From CALDTK01 sp963837005 (GTDB lineage Bacteria > Bacteroidota > Bacteroidia > Chitinophagales > Saprospiraceae): a DNA stretch of 64,000 bases. A program made the position numbers and the translations under genes. The stretch is taken from positions 1,736,001 through 1,800,000 of the forward strand of contig CAWIMC010000001.1 in NCBI GenBank assembly GCA_963837005.1, in the 5' to 3' direction. Shown in pieces: positions 56,501-63,891 of the stretch. The notes under the pieces were generated by a model. It was not told the origin of the DNA. It worked only from the letters and a program-made list of their open reading frames with translations, and ran no database searches. The number at the start of each line of letters is the position of its first letter. Within the stretch, counting starts at the first letter, position 1.

Positions 56501-56909
56501 CACTTGTGCTCGTCCTTGGGCGTCGCCGCTGTTCGATACGATGCTCGTCGCTACCGTCGTCGACACGGCCGGTTGTCGCGCCAGCACCACTGTCGCGCTC
56601 ACAGTAGCTCGTGGGCCAGAGCTCTTCGTGCCTACTGCGTTTAGCCCAAACGGTGACCGCGTCAACGACCGCTGGCGACCAGAGGCCGCCACTAACGTAG
56701 ACCGAGTGCTCGAGCTCCTAGTCTTCGACCGTTGGGGCGAGATGGTCTTCGTGCAGCGAAATTTCTCCCCTCACGATCCTTCGATCGGCTGGGACGGCCA
56801 GTACAGAGGCCGCGACATGGACCCCGCCGTGTATGTCTACCTCGCGAGCTACCAGTTGAAAGATGGAACTCAACTGGTGAAGAAGGGGGATTTCGTACTC
56901 CTACGCTAA
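53544..56909 (+). CDS. T9SS type B secreted protein with Cys-rich repeats
   Basis: From the ATG at 53544 a signal peptide (ending ALAQ) is followed by a propeller-like N-terminal region (residues about 40-470, GYRKQISLSIPGVEFDGSVV, DLRGVEWAKYYIAD). Next come four to five related units with CEGDSLRxG ... GxCDSxxxLxL, two SprB-like units (KFACDTTATGAITLRIT, GVGCFGEALGMISLQPADS) and a type B CTD (FVPTAFSPNGDRVNDRWRPE, LLVFDRWGEMVF, DPAVYVYLASYQL). Proteins of this shape are exported by T9SS and attached to the surface. The ATG at 53466 would add 26 residues before the signal peptide and is less likely. Confidence 0.9.
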   Translation: MQITSNITTCRTILLATVVFCCFWGTPQGALAQTNCGGGGSNQRLTNPSKGHLILPLRSGQRLMGGETDGKPLLILADADLGYRKQISLSIPGVEFDGSVVAATEDREGNFAVVTQHLAGGGIVSAVSKVSADLSRVIWSRALRVSSQNVLLSSLEHPTSGDYIVSGSTNGNPAGCDALLLTLDRTTGAVKATLNANAGSCEDWDQLRFVNGRLYGVGRWDPESTSTPGYRITLTKFTEDLRGVEWAKYYIADGRQAARSYSFEFKAQGDRIFVVGNSDPDGTSVEGVDAVIIETDLAGEAQRIDFLDFPDPNSREMATQIGFTSRGMMLGGVFTDRGVLKSWLALLDQQRSLVWARAITVASQDSRSDIDLKAFAKRFDMLETETRIFTSTSVGRVEYAAVASIDASGNTTSACTEVTAVAIKQRTISTPATYRSKVEVYATPRAFDVVATRLVALADPYAQTCPAAVVKNVRTSQTICEGDSLRLGDGQRMLRITSGTTVVCESCVTSVLAPTVSATYLLTSLPTAQCSRVDTVVVFVNPRSASTRDILSCTGAATLPDGRIVTESGAYTVEFTSVGGCDSTVTGSVAVGLNDTIPYTRRVCAGDSIRAFGNTYYAGGSYLQTVRAGNCERTLRIRLNELPSYRLDSTYLLCGTTSAVYGGTRYADGEVVTKTFTTRAGCDSLLSIRFVASEVVVSEATATLCEGDSLRFGPEILTTAGNYEFALARDGKCDSVSQLTLELLPTPREREVSMACFGETISYAGEIYTSNTTITVVATAANGCDSIHQQVLEFVALPVVEVASSKFACDTTATGAITLRITARGPTRTSWPDGGFGESRLDLRGGTYLVSVTDTLGCTTERPVSVESVRPVAVSAERQGVGCFGEALGMISLQPADSLRTAELDGTTAPGMTFENLAAGTYALTYEDTWGCLGSRDVTLDDGTGIPSITHRSPIRIVLGDSVQLAPVYDESFAVHYPALRWLSCDTCARPWASPLFDTMLVATVVDTAGCRASTTVALTVARGPELFVPTAFSPNGDRVNDRWRPEAATNVDRVLELLVFDRWGEMVFVQRNFSPHDPSIGWDGQYRGRDMDPAVYVYLASYQLKDGTQLVKKGDFVLLR

Positions 56910-56913
56910 GGGG

Positions 56914-57669
56914 CTAGGCGCGTCGAGCGAGCGATATCTCCTCGTAGGTGGCCGAGGCGGCGAAGACTTCATATCCTGCTGTCCGCAGCTGCGCCAGCGT
57001 CTCTCGCGAACGAAAGCGCTCCGTGTCGAAGAGTCGATCGTGAAACTCGAGGAGGAGTTGCCCAACCGTGATGCCGGAGGCTATGATCTGCGGAACGACG
57101 TCGTACTCGGAGCCCTCAATATCGATCTTGAGGATGTCGATGTGGCCGTGACCGAGCGAGCCGACCATATCGCCGAAGGAGCGCATCTCGACCTCGATGG
57201 CGCGCCCGGGGTCCATTACATCCGTGGCGACGAGACTCCCGGAGGTAGCGTTCTGATCGCGTGGCAGGTAGAAGGTCTGCGTACCGCTCTTCCCTGCCGT
57301 AATACCGTACGCGTGGAACTCGAAGGTCTCGGCGGGAATCTTGTCCTCCAAGTAGTGAATGGCCTTGGGCGTCGGATCGAAGGCGTAGATGTGGCAGCCG
57401 GGGTGGTGGCGCAACATCGCGAGGTCGAAGGTGATGTCCTTGCCGATCCCTATGGAGTAAACGACCGCATGGGCTGGCACGAGCGCCGGGGCTACGTAAA
57501 AGCCGCCGTACGAACTGCCGTACCAGACGCTGTCGAGCGAGAAGGTCGGCACGAGGTGGTCGACGTCCGCTGGGTCGATGCTGGCGGCGAGGGCGTGGTT
57601 GCGGCGGGTAGCGCGGCGCTGATTGCGGATTGAATTGAAGGTGTCGCGTGCCCGGCGAAAGAGGCCCAT
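56914..57669 (-). CDS. FkbM-family methyltransferase
   Basis: The ATG at 57669 (MGLFRRARDT) is preferred to one 21 codons earlier. The SAM-binding pattern (AVVYSIGIGKDITFDLAMLR, CHIYAFDPTPKAIHYLE) and the FkbM end (IDILKIDIEGSEYDVVPQII, LLLEFHD) are clear. The enzyme probably O-methylates a sugar. It is the last gene of a cluster with the GT2 enzyme and the DUF4259 protein. Confidence 0.9.
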   Translation of the reverse strand: MGLFRRARDTFNSIRNQRRATRRNHALAASIDPADVDHLVPTFSLDSVWYGSSYGGFYVAPALVPAHAVVYSIGIGKDITFDLAMLRHHPGCHIYAFDPTPKAIHYLEDKIPAETFEFHAYGITAGKSGTQTFYLPRDQNATSGSLVATDVMDPGRAIEVEMRSFGDMVGSLGHGHIDILKIDIEGSEYDVVPQIIASGITVGQLLLEFHDRLFDTERFRSRETLAQLRTAGYEVFAASATYEEISLARRA

Positions 57670-57698
57670 ACGGGGAGGGGTTGTTGGGTTTATAAAGT

Positions 57699-58613
57699 CT
57701 AGCCGAAGACATTGAAGCGCCGCCGGACCCATTTGGCTCCCGCGAAGGTGGTCAGGAAATACAGGACGTGTTTTGGCGAAAGCCCGGCCTTCAAAAAGTA
57801 GCGACGCGCCTCCGACATCTGGTCGACGACGTAATAATAACGGGCGAGGCTACCGTTGACGCGCTGTGTGCCCGTCTGGACTGCCTCCGGGTAGTGTGCC
57901 CGTAAGCCTTCGAGGTAGTCGAGGGAGTGCGCATGATCACGTAGGCGATAGGTCTCGTTGAGGGATAAGTTGGACCCGTCGACGTAGCGGCGGTACAGTG
58001 GCGCACATACTTCGGCCGAACTACGCCCCTGGAACAGCCTCGCGACATAATCGTAGTCCACCGCACCATACACTTCCTCGAAGCGGATGTCGAGAAGTTC
58101 TCGTCTGAACATGAGCGTGCCGAGGTAGGTGGTCTGCCCACCGGGTCGGCGCTCCAGACGGGCGAAAAAGGTCTCGAACTGCGCGAACGTTGCGTGCCCT
58201 GCCTCGCAGGACTTAGCCCTGACCTGCTCCTTGCCCGTAGTTTCGTCGACGACGGTATACCCGCACGAGACCACCGGAAATTTTTCGAGCAGGGGCAGCT
58301 GCCGTAGCGCTCGATTCGGCAGCCACTCGTCGTCGTGGTCGGCGATGGCGATGACGTCCCCGGTGCAGCGCTCCAGGCCGAGGTTACGACCTCGGTTAGG
58401 CCCTCCGGAGTTGCGCTCGTTTACAAGCAAGGTGACCTGAGAATACGTAGCGACGATGGCGCGGGTGTCGTCGGTAGAGCAGTCGTCTACGACAATGATT
58501 TCGAGGGCGAAGCTCTCGGCCCTGCCCTCCTGTGCGAGGAGGCTATCGAGCGCTCGCCGGATGGTAGAGGACGAGTTGTAGCTCGCGATGATGACGGAGA
58601 GGCGTGTCCGCAA
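57699..58613 (-). CDS. GT2-family glycosyltransferase
   Basis: LSVIIASYNSSSTIRRALDS at the N-terminus, EIIVVDDCSTDDT (nucleotide-binding DDxS), NRGRNLGLERCTGDVIAIAD, then the DxD-like IADHDDEWLPNRA. The C-terminal helix-rich part may sit on the membrane. With the FkbM gene it may build a methylated surface glycan. The dispersed word near its end encodes LSPKHV. Confidence 0.92.
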   Translation of the reverse strand: MRTRLSVIIASYNSSSTIRRALDSLLAQEGRAESFALEIIVVDDCSTDDTRAIVATYSQVTLLVNERNSGGPNRGRNLGLERCTGDVIAIADHDDEWLPNRALRQLPLLEKFPVVSCGYTVVDETTGKEQVRAKSCEAGHATFAQFETFFARLERRPGGQTTYLGTLMFRRELLDIRFEEVYGAVDYDYVARLFQGRSSAEVCAPLYRRYVDGSNLSLNETYRLRDHAHSLDYLEGLRAHYPEAVQTGTQRVNGSLARYYYVVDQMSEARRYFLKAGLSPKHVLYFLTTFAGAKWVRRRFNVFG

Positions 58614-58616
58614 AAC

Positions 58617-59072
58617 CTACTTCTCCTCCGTACTCGCCACCGCCTGCGAGCCATGAAATTCTCCGGCCAAGCGCTGTTGCATCGCCTCGATCGGCGCGAG
58701 CCAGGCCTCGAGTTGGTCGTTGCCCTGCCCGCGCCAGTCTTCGTAGACGGTGTTGCCGGGGTTCGTAACGCGGCCGAGCGCCGCAGCGAGTTCCCTGCGC
58801 AGGTCAATGAACTCGGTGGGACCGTGCTCGTCTTCGAGGCGGGCCACTCCTTCGGTATGGGCGTCGATCGGCGTGTTGTAGATGAGGTGGTCTACCATTG
58901 CGGCTGCCGCCAAAACGCTGTAGCACTCGGCCTCGTCGAGGTCGCCGGGCTCTGCATTGGCGAGCGTGGCCGCCTCCTGGACGACGTCGTGGGGATTGGG
59001 GGATTCGAGGAGGTCGACGAAGGCCGATTGCATGCCGTCGCTGTCGAAGAGGTTGGTGGACCAGGTGCCCAT
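58617..59072 (-). CDS. DUF4259 protein
   Basis: The ATG at 59072 begins the family start MGTWSTNLFDSDGMQSAFVD. The rest (ECYSVLAAAAMVDHLIYNTP) follows the same pattern. The product is a 151-residue soluble protein of unknown function. It ends three bases before the GT2 gene; genomic proximity, rather than function, ties it to the glycan genes. Confidence 0.8.
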   Translation of the reverse strand: MGTWSTNLFDSDGMQSAFVDLLESPNPHDVVQEAATLANAEPGDLDEAECYSVLAAAAMVDHLIYNTPIDAHTEGVARLEDEHGPTEFIDLRRELAAALGRVTNPGNTVYEDWRGQGNDQLEAWLAPIEAMQQRLAGEFHGSQAVASTEEK

Positions 59073-59209
59073 GGGGGGAGGGGTTGTTTGGTGATTGTGC
59101 GGTGGGTCGGTTGTTTGGTAGCCGAGCAAACGGTCTGGCGACTGAGCGGCCTGCGGTAAGGTATGTCTATTGTGCCGGAAGTGTTGGGACGCCGCAGCTG
59201 CAATGGGTT

Positions 59210-60499
59210 TCAAATCTCCCCCGCCACCTCATACCCCGCCTCCTCCGCCTCGGCCTCGTCCAGCCCCGGCGTCGCCCAGACCAAAAGACTCCGCGCAGTC
59301 AACCCGTGCGTCAGGATAGACAGCAGGATCACGATGCCCAGCGTGTTGTACACCAGCACCCGCTCCGGGAACTCCGTCTGCAAAAAGGCCCACGTCAAGT
59401 AGAACAGCGACCCGATCCCGCGAATGCCCAAGAAGCCCGTCGCCCACCGCTCGCGTTGCGTGAATTGACTCCCCAGTAGCGCGAGCCACCCGGTGATGGG
59501 CCGCACCAAGAAGATAAACGCCACTGCAAAAGCCCAGGGCTTCCACCCCAAACCCGAACCGAGCCCATTCGCGATAGACCCACCGAGCAACAGCATGAAC
59601 ACCGCCAGCATCAGGCGCTCGATCTCGGATACGAAGTCGTGCAGGCGGAATTTCATCCGGTCCCCCGCATAGCTCTCCTCCACGCGCCGAATCGTCACGC
59701 CCGCCACGAAGACCGCCAGGAAGCCGTAGCCGTGCAGCAACTCCGTGCCGGCGTAGATCAAAAAGGTCGCCGAGAAGGCCACGAAGCCATCGCGGGTCTT
59801 AATGCCGAGCGTCTCCGGAAGTCGCTGTAGCAACCACCCAATGGCCTTGCCGCCGATCCAACCGAGCAGTAGTCCCAGTCCCACCTTCAGCAGCAGCTTG
59901 TCGAAGACCCAGTCTACCCAATCTACTTTCGTAAAAACCCCACCCGTCTGCGCCAGTAGCACCGCTAGCCAGGTGAAGGGGTACGCCAGACCGTCGTTGA
60001 GGCTCGCCTCCCCGGTCAGGTTAAAACGCACGTCGTCGAAGGGCGACTTGACTTCCGTCGGGTCGATCTGCACCTCGGCCGCCATCACTGGATCCGTCGG
60101 CGCGAGCACGGCCCCGAGTAGTACCGCCGTCTCGATCGGCAAACCGATGAGGTAGTGCCCGAGCAGCACCGCCGCGATGATGCACAGCGGCATGGTGATG
60201 GCGAGCAGGCGCAGCGGCCCCCGCCAGTGGTGCGCGCTGTACACCCGCCCCACTTTCAAGCCCGCACTCATCAAACTGATGATCACGACGGCCTCCGTGA
60301 ACATCATCGTCCACGAGTCCGGCCACACCGGGTCCGGCCACGGCAGCGGGGCGCCGCTGTAGTAAATCAGGATGCCGACGCCGAGCAAAATCACCGTCCC
60401 ACTAATCTTGAGCTTCTCGCTGATGGCCGGGAGCCAAGCCGTGAGTAGCGTGGCCGCCCCGAGGGTCGTGAGCAGGAGAAGGTGGTCGTGTATATCCAT
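59210..60499 (-). CDS. CPA1-type cation/proton antiporter
   Basis: The ATG at 60499 (MDIHDHLLLLTT) is chosen over 60553 because the extra 18 residues (MTAFAKTFARR) are the translated dispersed word. The product has about twelve transmembrane helices, the ion-binding pattern VLAPTDPVMAAEVQ and NLTGEASLNDGLAYPFTWLA, and the late GIRGIGSLFYLTWAF. It exchanges Na+ or K+ for protons. A quinone-reductase-like gene lies divergently 93 bases away. Confidence 0.92.
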   Translation of the reverse strand: MDIHDHLLLLTTLGAATLLTAWLPAISEKLKISGTVILLGVGILIYYSGAPLPWPDPVWPDSWTMMFTEAVVIISLMSAGLKVGRVYSAHHWRGPLRLLAITMPLCIIAAVLLGHYLIGLPIETAVLLGAVLAPTDPVMAAEVQIDPTEVKSPFDDVRFNLTGEASLNDGLAYPFTWLAVLLAQTGGVFTKVDWVDWVFDKLLLKVGLGLLLGWIGGKAIGWLLQRLPETLGIKTRDGFVAFSATFLIYAGTELLHGYGFLAVFVAGVTIRRVEESYAGDRMKFRLHDFVSEIERLMLAVFMLLLGGSIANGLGSGLGWKPWAFAVAFIFLVRPITGWLALLGSQFTQRERWATGFLGIRGIGSLFYLTWAFLQTEFPERVLVYNTLGIVILLSILTHGLTARSLLVWATPGLDEAEAEEAGYEVAGEI

Positions 60500-60533
60500 C
60501 GCAGGTAAGCGTATCGCAGGGCGGCGAGCGAAT

Positions 60534-60547
60534 GTTTTGGCGAAAGC
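60534..60547 (+). repeat. Intergenic copy of the dispersed word
   Basis: An exact GTTTTGGCGAAAGC between two divergent genes, within their shared promoter region. Its presence outside coding sequence supports a DNA-level role. Confidence 0.9.
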
Positions 60548-60592
60548 CGTCACTTACGCAACCGTACGTACCCCCCCGGACATTACCCCTGC

Positions 60593-61180
60593 ATGAACGT
60601 ACTACTCACCCTCACGCACCCCAATCCCGACTCCTTCAACGCCGCCATCGCGCAGCGCATCGAGGACACCCTCACCGAAGCTGGCCACAGTGTCCGCCGC
60701 AACAACCTCTACGAGAAAGGTTTCGACTGCTGCCTCGACATGTCCGACTTCCAGAAGTGGGGCCAGGGCGAGGTCCCCGACGACGTCAAGTCCGAGCAGG
60801 CCGATGTCGACTGGGCAGACGCACTGGCCTTCGTGTATCCCATCTGGTGGAACGAGCGCCCCGCCAAGCTCAAGGGCTGGTGCGATCGGGTGTTCACTCG
60901 GCCGTGGAGCTGGGATATGGGCGAAAAAGGCCTCGTCTCCAAGCTCACCGACAAGAAGGGCTTCGTGGCCGTGACCTATGGCTCGCCGCACGCACTTTAC
61001 GAGCACCTCGGCACCGACCTTGCATCACTCAACGAGCCGATGGTCAAAGGCACCCTTAATTTCGTCGGCATCACCGACGTGCAGTGGCACGAGGAGTTCG
61101 GTGTACTGATGCAAGACCGCGCCGCGAACGAGGCTTACCTGGAGAAGGTCGCGGCTTCCGCCAAAACGTTCTTTGCGTAG
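60593..61180 (+). CDS. NAD(P)H:quinone oxidoreductase-like flavoprotein
   Basis: A 195-residue flavodoxin-like protein: MNVLLTLTHPNPDSFNAAIA (FMN/FAD phosphate loop), FVYPIWWNERPAKLKGWCDR, and RVFTRPWSWDMG, matching the NQO/MdaB/KefF group. It performs two-electron reduction of quinones. Members next to KefB/KefC antiporters act as regulators; here the neighbour is a CPA1 antiporter, so a similar pairing is conceivable but unproven. The end has the dispersed word (ASAKTFF). Confidence 0.9.
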   Translation: MNVLLTLTHPNPDSFNAAIAQRIEDTLTEAGHSVRRNNLYEKGFDCCLDMSDFQKWGQGEVPDDVKSEQADVDWADALAFVYPIWWNERPAKLKGWCDRVFTRPWSWDMGEKGLVSKLTDKKGFVAVTYGSPHALYEHLGTDLASLNEPMVKGTLNFVGITDVQWHEEFGVLMQDRAANEAYLEKVAASAKTFFA

Positions 61181-61252
61181 GAGAGTGTGGATCGTGGAGA
61201 GTTGAAAAGGTGCGGCATGTCGAGCGCACTTTCGACTCTTCACGCTCAACTT

Positions 61253-61414
61253 TTAAACCCCTCGATCTCGGTTGATGATGATGAGTGCCGCGATGACACC
61301 GGGGATCCAGCCAGCGATGGTGAGGATAGCGACGAGGAGGATGGAGCCGCAGCCGTAGCCGAGTACGGCGAGGGGCGGGAAGATGATGGCGAGGATGACG
61401 CGGCCGAGGGACAT
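61253..61414 (-). CDS. YqaE/Pmp3-family membrane peptide
   Basis: A 53-residue frame reads MSLGRVILAIIFPPLAVLGY, then GCGSILLVAILTIAGWIPGV and IAALIIINRDRGV. Two transmembrane helices and the FPPLAV ... GxxxxxxINxxLT-like pattern identify the Pmp3/YqaE stress peptide family, which affects membrane potential. It is very short and convergent with the flavoprotein gene. The start at 61414 is an ATG. Confidence 0.9.
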   Translation of the reverse strand: MSLGRVILAIIFPPLAVLGYGCGSILLVAILTIAGWIPGVIAALIIINRDRGV

Positions 61415-61520
61415 GGGTGGGGAGTTTGGGAGTGGGTGAAAGTAGGGGTTGCTCTCCGGGCGGGAGCGGGTTTTTGAACGCAGCGTGCAATGGGGTAAAG
61501 GGGCCCCTTTGCTAAGCCCG

Positions 61521-61770
61521 CGGAGAGTTTGCTTTGCTGGAGTGCCTTGCTGGGTGGGGCTGGTAGTGTCGTGGGCTGCCGCGTGTGACGGCCCGTTAGC
61601 GATCGGAGCGGCGGCTTGGTTTTTGAACGCGGGCTGGGGAGGTTTTGAATGTGGGCTGGGGAGGTTTTTGAACGCGGAGCCGCGGAGGTTTTACTTGGGG
61701 GCCGATTCAGGGCGGGTGCCTTTAGTGTCGTGCTCGGCTGGTGGGCCTGCCGGTAGTGTCGTGGTCTGCC
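61521..61770. repeat. Left repeat arm of the GxxExxY locus
   Basis: It contains GTAGTGTCGTG three times, TTGAACGCGG-type units three times (61620-61692), and a 37-bp block (61563-61599) whose exact reverse complement is at 62268-62304. The block order is not mirrored in the right arm, so it is rearranged rather than one simple palindrome. No gene is present from 61415 to 61810. Confidence 0.85.
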
Positions 61771-61828
61771 GGTGGTGTCGGCGGGCGGCGGCTGCTACGA
61801 TGGCTCGCTTATGGGGTATATTGACGCG

Positions 61829-62224
61829 ATGGAATTTGGGAAGCTGACGGGGATGATCATTGCGGCAGCTATAGAGGTGCATAAGAGATTGGGGCCGGGT
61901 ATGCTGGAAAAGGTGTACGTGATTTGCCTTATAAAGGAACTACAGAGCCGTGGACTCGTATGCGAGACCGAAGTACCGGTATACGTCTACTATCGAGGTG
62001 AGAATACTGGCCAAAAATTGGTTATCGACCTTCTCGTCGGTGGCCAAGTCATTCTCGAGATAAAAGCCTTGGAAAAGAATCACAGCCTGCACAAGGCCCA
62101 ACTCCTCTCCTACCTACGCGTCGCCGGCCTCACCGAAGGCCTCGTCATCAACTTCGGCCTCGAAAGCCTCATCGAAGGCCTCCAGCGCGTCGTCAACAAC
62201 TACGAGCAACCCACCGCTGAGTAG
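61829..62224 (+). CDS. GxxExxY protein
   Basis: A compact 131-residue protein: LTGMIIAAAIEVHKRLGPGM, then LEKVYVICLIKELQSRGLVC, then VIDLLVGGQVILEIKALEKN, the Asp ... Glu-x-Lys core seen in PD-(D/E)xK nucleases. The name-giving GxxExxY is GMLEKVY. The ATG at 61829 lies six codons after one at 61811; the conserved block begins at MEFGKLTG. The family role is unknown. It is moderately AT-richer than its neighbours and sits between repeat arms, so it probably moves or duplicates as a cassette (inference). Confidence 0.88.
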   Translation: MEFGKLTGMIIAAAIEVHKRLGPGMLEKVYVICLIKELQSRGLVCETEVPVYVYYRGENTGQKLVIDLLVGGQVILEIKALEKNHSLHKAQLLSYLRVAGLTEGLVINFGLESLIEGLQRVVNNYEQPTAE

Positions 62225-62267
62225 CCCCCCGCTGAGTATGCAGAGTCTAAAGTAGCGGTATCTACGC

Positions 62268-62419
62268 CTAACGGGCCGTCACACGCGGCAGCCCACGACA
62301 CTACTGGCAAGCCCGAAAGCCGAGCACGACACTACCAGCCCCACCTAGCGAGGCACCCCAGCAAGGCATACTCTCCGCGGCTCCGCGTTCAAAAAACCTC
62401 CCCAGCCCGCGTTCAAAAA
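62268..62419. repeat. Right repeat arm of the GxxExxY locus
   Basis: It contains the 37-bp reverse complement of 61563-61599 (62268-62304), then further blocks matching 61713-61770 and 61521-61571, and a 27-bp block (62393-62419) complementary to 61620-61646. Together with the left arm it encloses the GxxExxY gene. Confidence 0.85.
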
Positions 62420-62449
62420 AATACTCCAAGTGCGAAGCACCACCCAAGC

Positions 62450-63700
62450 TCAAAACTCATTCTCCACCCGATCACTAGCCCCCCTTTCCTGAATCACTTC
62501 ATAAAAGTCGCTAGCATATTCAACGAGCTCGTCCCTCCTCGACCGCAAACACTTCCCTATCTCCTCCCCGTCCAGCGCATAGATAGCCGCCGGCCAAACC
62601 CGCAGAGCTCGTTCAATCCCGGCATCGCTAAGTTTTGCTTTTAAAGCTTCAGCTTCCTCGACGAACACCCGCTCCGGTACCCCATGCAAAAAGGCTCGAT
62701 CGAAGAATTGCGAGTTGAGCGTTAGCCCGCCCATGTCATCCACCTCCGTACCAAAGGGCTGCAAACGTTTTTCGAAAGCGGCCACGGCGAGGGGTATCGC
62801 CCCCGAGATGCCGTAAAAGATATTGTCGCGGTCGTTTGCCACCGGCGTATAGGTTTTGACGGAAGTCGCCGAGTCCACCGTGCGCGCCCAGCCCCACTGG
62901 CCGTCGTGCCGGTCCCAGTCCCCTACCCAGATATCGAACAGGCGCGCCCTAACGAGCGCCCGCAGGTCGGGTTTTGCCGAAAGGCTATCCGCTCGCCACG
63001 CCTCGAACACGTCGTCGGAGTCCTCCCACTTGTCGAAGCTCGCCATCCCGAGCCAGGGCGCGCGGTGCCCGTCGGGTTCGTACTCGAGCCAGAAGAGCCG
63101 GTCGCCGACGCTTTCGCTAAAACTATCGAGCGCGGCCTGCGCCGGGACGTAGTAGAGTTGCGGGTGCATGTGCGGCAGGCCGGCGAGGTCGGAGAGCGCG
63201 GCCGCAGCCATCGCGCCGTAAGGGTGCCCAGCCGAGATACCGTCGGTGATGAGGTTGGTGATCCCAATCTTGGGCGCCCAGTCGGGGACGAGTTTGCTCG
63301 GGTCCTTGGTCACGGAACGTAGAGTATACACCACGCCGGCGGTGTCGATGACGTCGAGCGACAGCGTCTGGAAGCCGCCGCCCTTCTTCACTGGCCGCAG
63401 CCCACCGCGGAAGGTGTCGAGCCGGAGCACAGGCACGGTGACGGGCGTGGCCCAGGCGTCGCGATACATGTCGCCGTAGAGGAAACGCTGTGCGCCGCTG
63501 GCGGCAAAGACCTCAGCCGCGGCGAGGGTAACGGAGTCGGCCTCGGTGGCCGCGGCGGGGGTGCCGGGCGCGATCAGGACGTTGGCGGGCATCCCTTCGT
63601 AAGGCGTACTCCCGAACAGAAGGTTGATGATGAGGACCAATGAGATGAATCCGACGATGAGTCCCAGCAGCCAGGTCAAGGGGTTGTTTCGCACGGTCAT
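62450..63700 (-). CDS. Membrane-anchored protein with kinase-like GDWDRH motif
   Basis: The ATG at 63700 starts before one transmembrane helix (residues about 8-30, LTWLLGLIVGFISLVLIINL). The ectodomain contains RARLFDIWVGDWDRHDGQWG at about residue 250, then TPVANDRDNIFYG. This GDWDRH plus a later (N)DRD pair resembles the region found in large phosphatase-BamA proteins of Bacteroidota and, more remotely, the catalytic loop of HipA/FAM20-type kinases (GNxDRH). The phosphatase and barrel parts are absent, so this would be a stand-alone version. Kinase activity is speculative. Confidence 0.7.
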   Translation of the reverse strand: MTVRNNPLTWLLGLIVGFISLVLIINLLFGSTPYEGMPANVLIAPGTPAAATEADSVTLAAAEVFAASGAQRFLYGDMYRDAWATPVTVPVLRLDTFRGGLRPVKKGGGFQTLSLDVIDTAGVVYTLRSVTKDPSKLVPDWAPKIGITNLITDGISAGHPYGAMAAAALSDLAGLPHMHPQLYYVPAQAALDSFSESVGDRLFWLEYEPDGHRAPWLGMASFDKWEDSDDVFEAWRADSLSAKPDLRALVRARLFDIWVGDWDRHDGQWGWARTVDSATSVKTYTPVANDRDNIFYGISGAIPLAVAAFEKRLQPFGTEVDDMGGLTLNSQFFDRAFLHGVPERVFVEEAEALKAKLSDAGIERALRVWPAAIYALDGEEIGKCLRSRRDELVEYASDFYEVIQERGASDRVENEF

Positions 63701-63722
63701 CTTCACGTTGAGGGCAACACAC

Positions 63723-63735
63723 CTTTCGGCAAAAC
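63723..63735 (-). repeat. Intergenic copy of the dispersed word
   Basis: An exact CTTTCGGCAAAAC in the divergent spacer between the GDWDRH gene and the last gene. The same spacer holds the inverted pair GATGGGAGGAT (63778-63788) and ATCCTCCCATC (63839-63849). Confidence 0.85.
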
Positions 63736-63891
63736 GGTGCGCCTTCGGGGGGGGATGGGTAGATTGGGGGATGGTTTGATGGGAGGATGGCTTTACGTGA
63801 CGCCTGCCGTGCCCATCCCCCCATCCCCCCATCATACTATCCTCCCATCTCCTATTCGAACCAAACCCTCCCTCAACCTGTACCTCTCAAC

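Noticed and set aside
60500..60553. Upstream ATG for the antiporter at 60553
   Set aside because: The added residues are the translated intergenic word and a basic tail; the conserved protein starts at 60499.
1470..63735. Dispersed word read as a transcription-factor operator
   Set aside because: About 37 of 41 copies are inside genes with no preference for promoters, which does not fit a classical operator.
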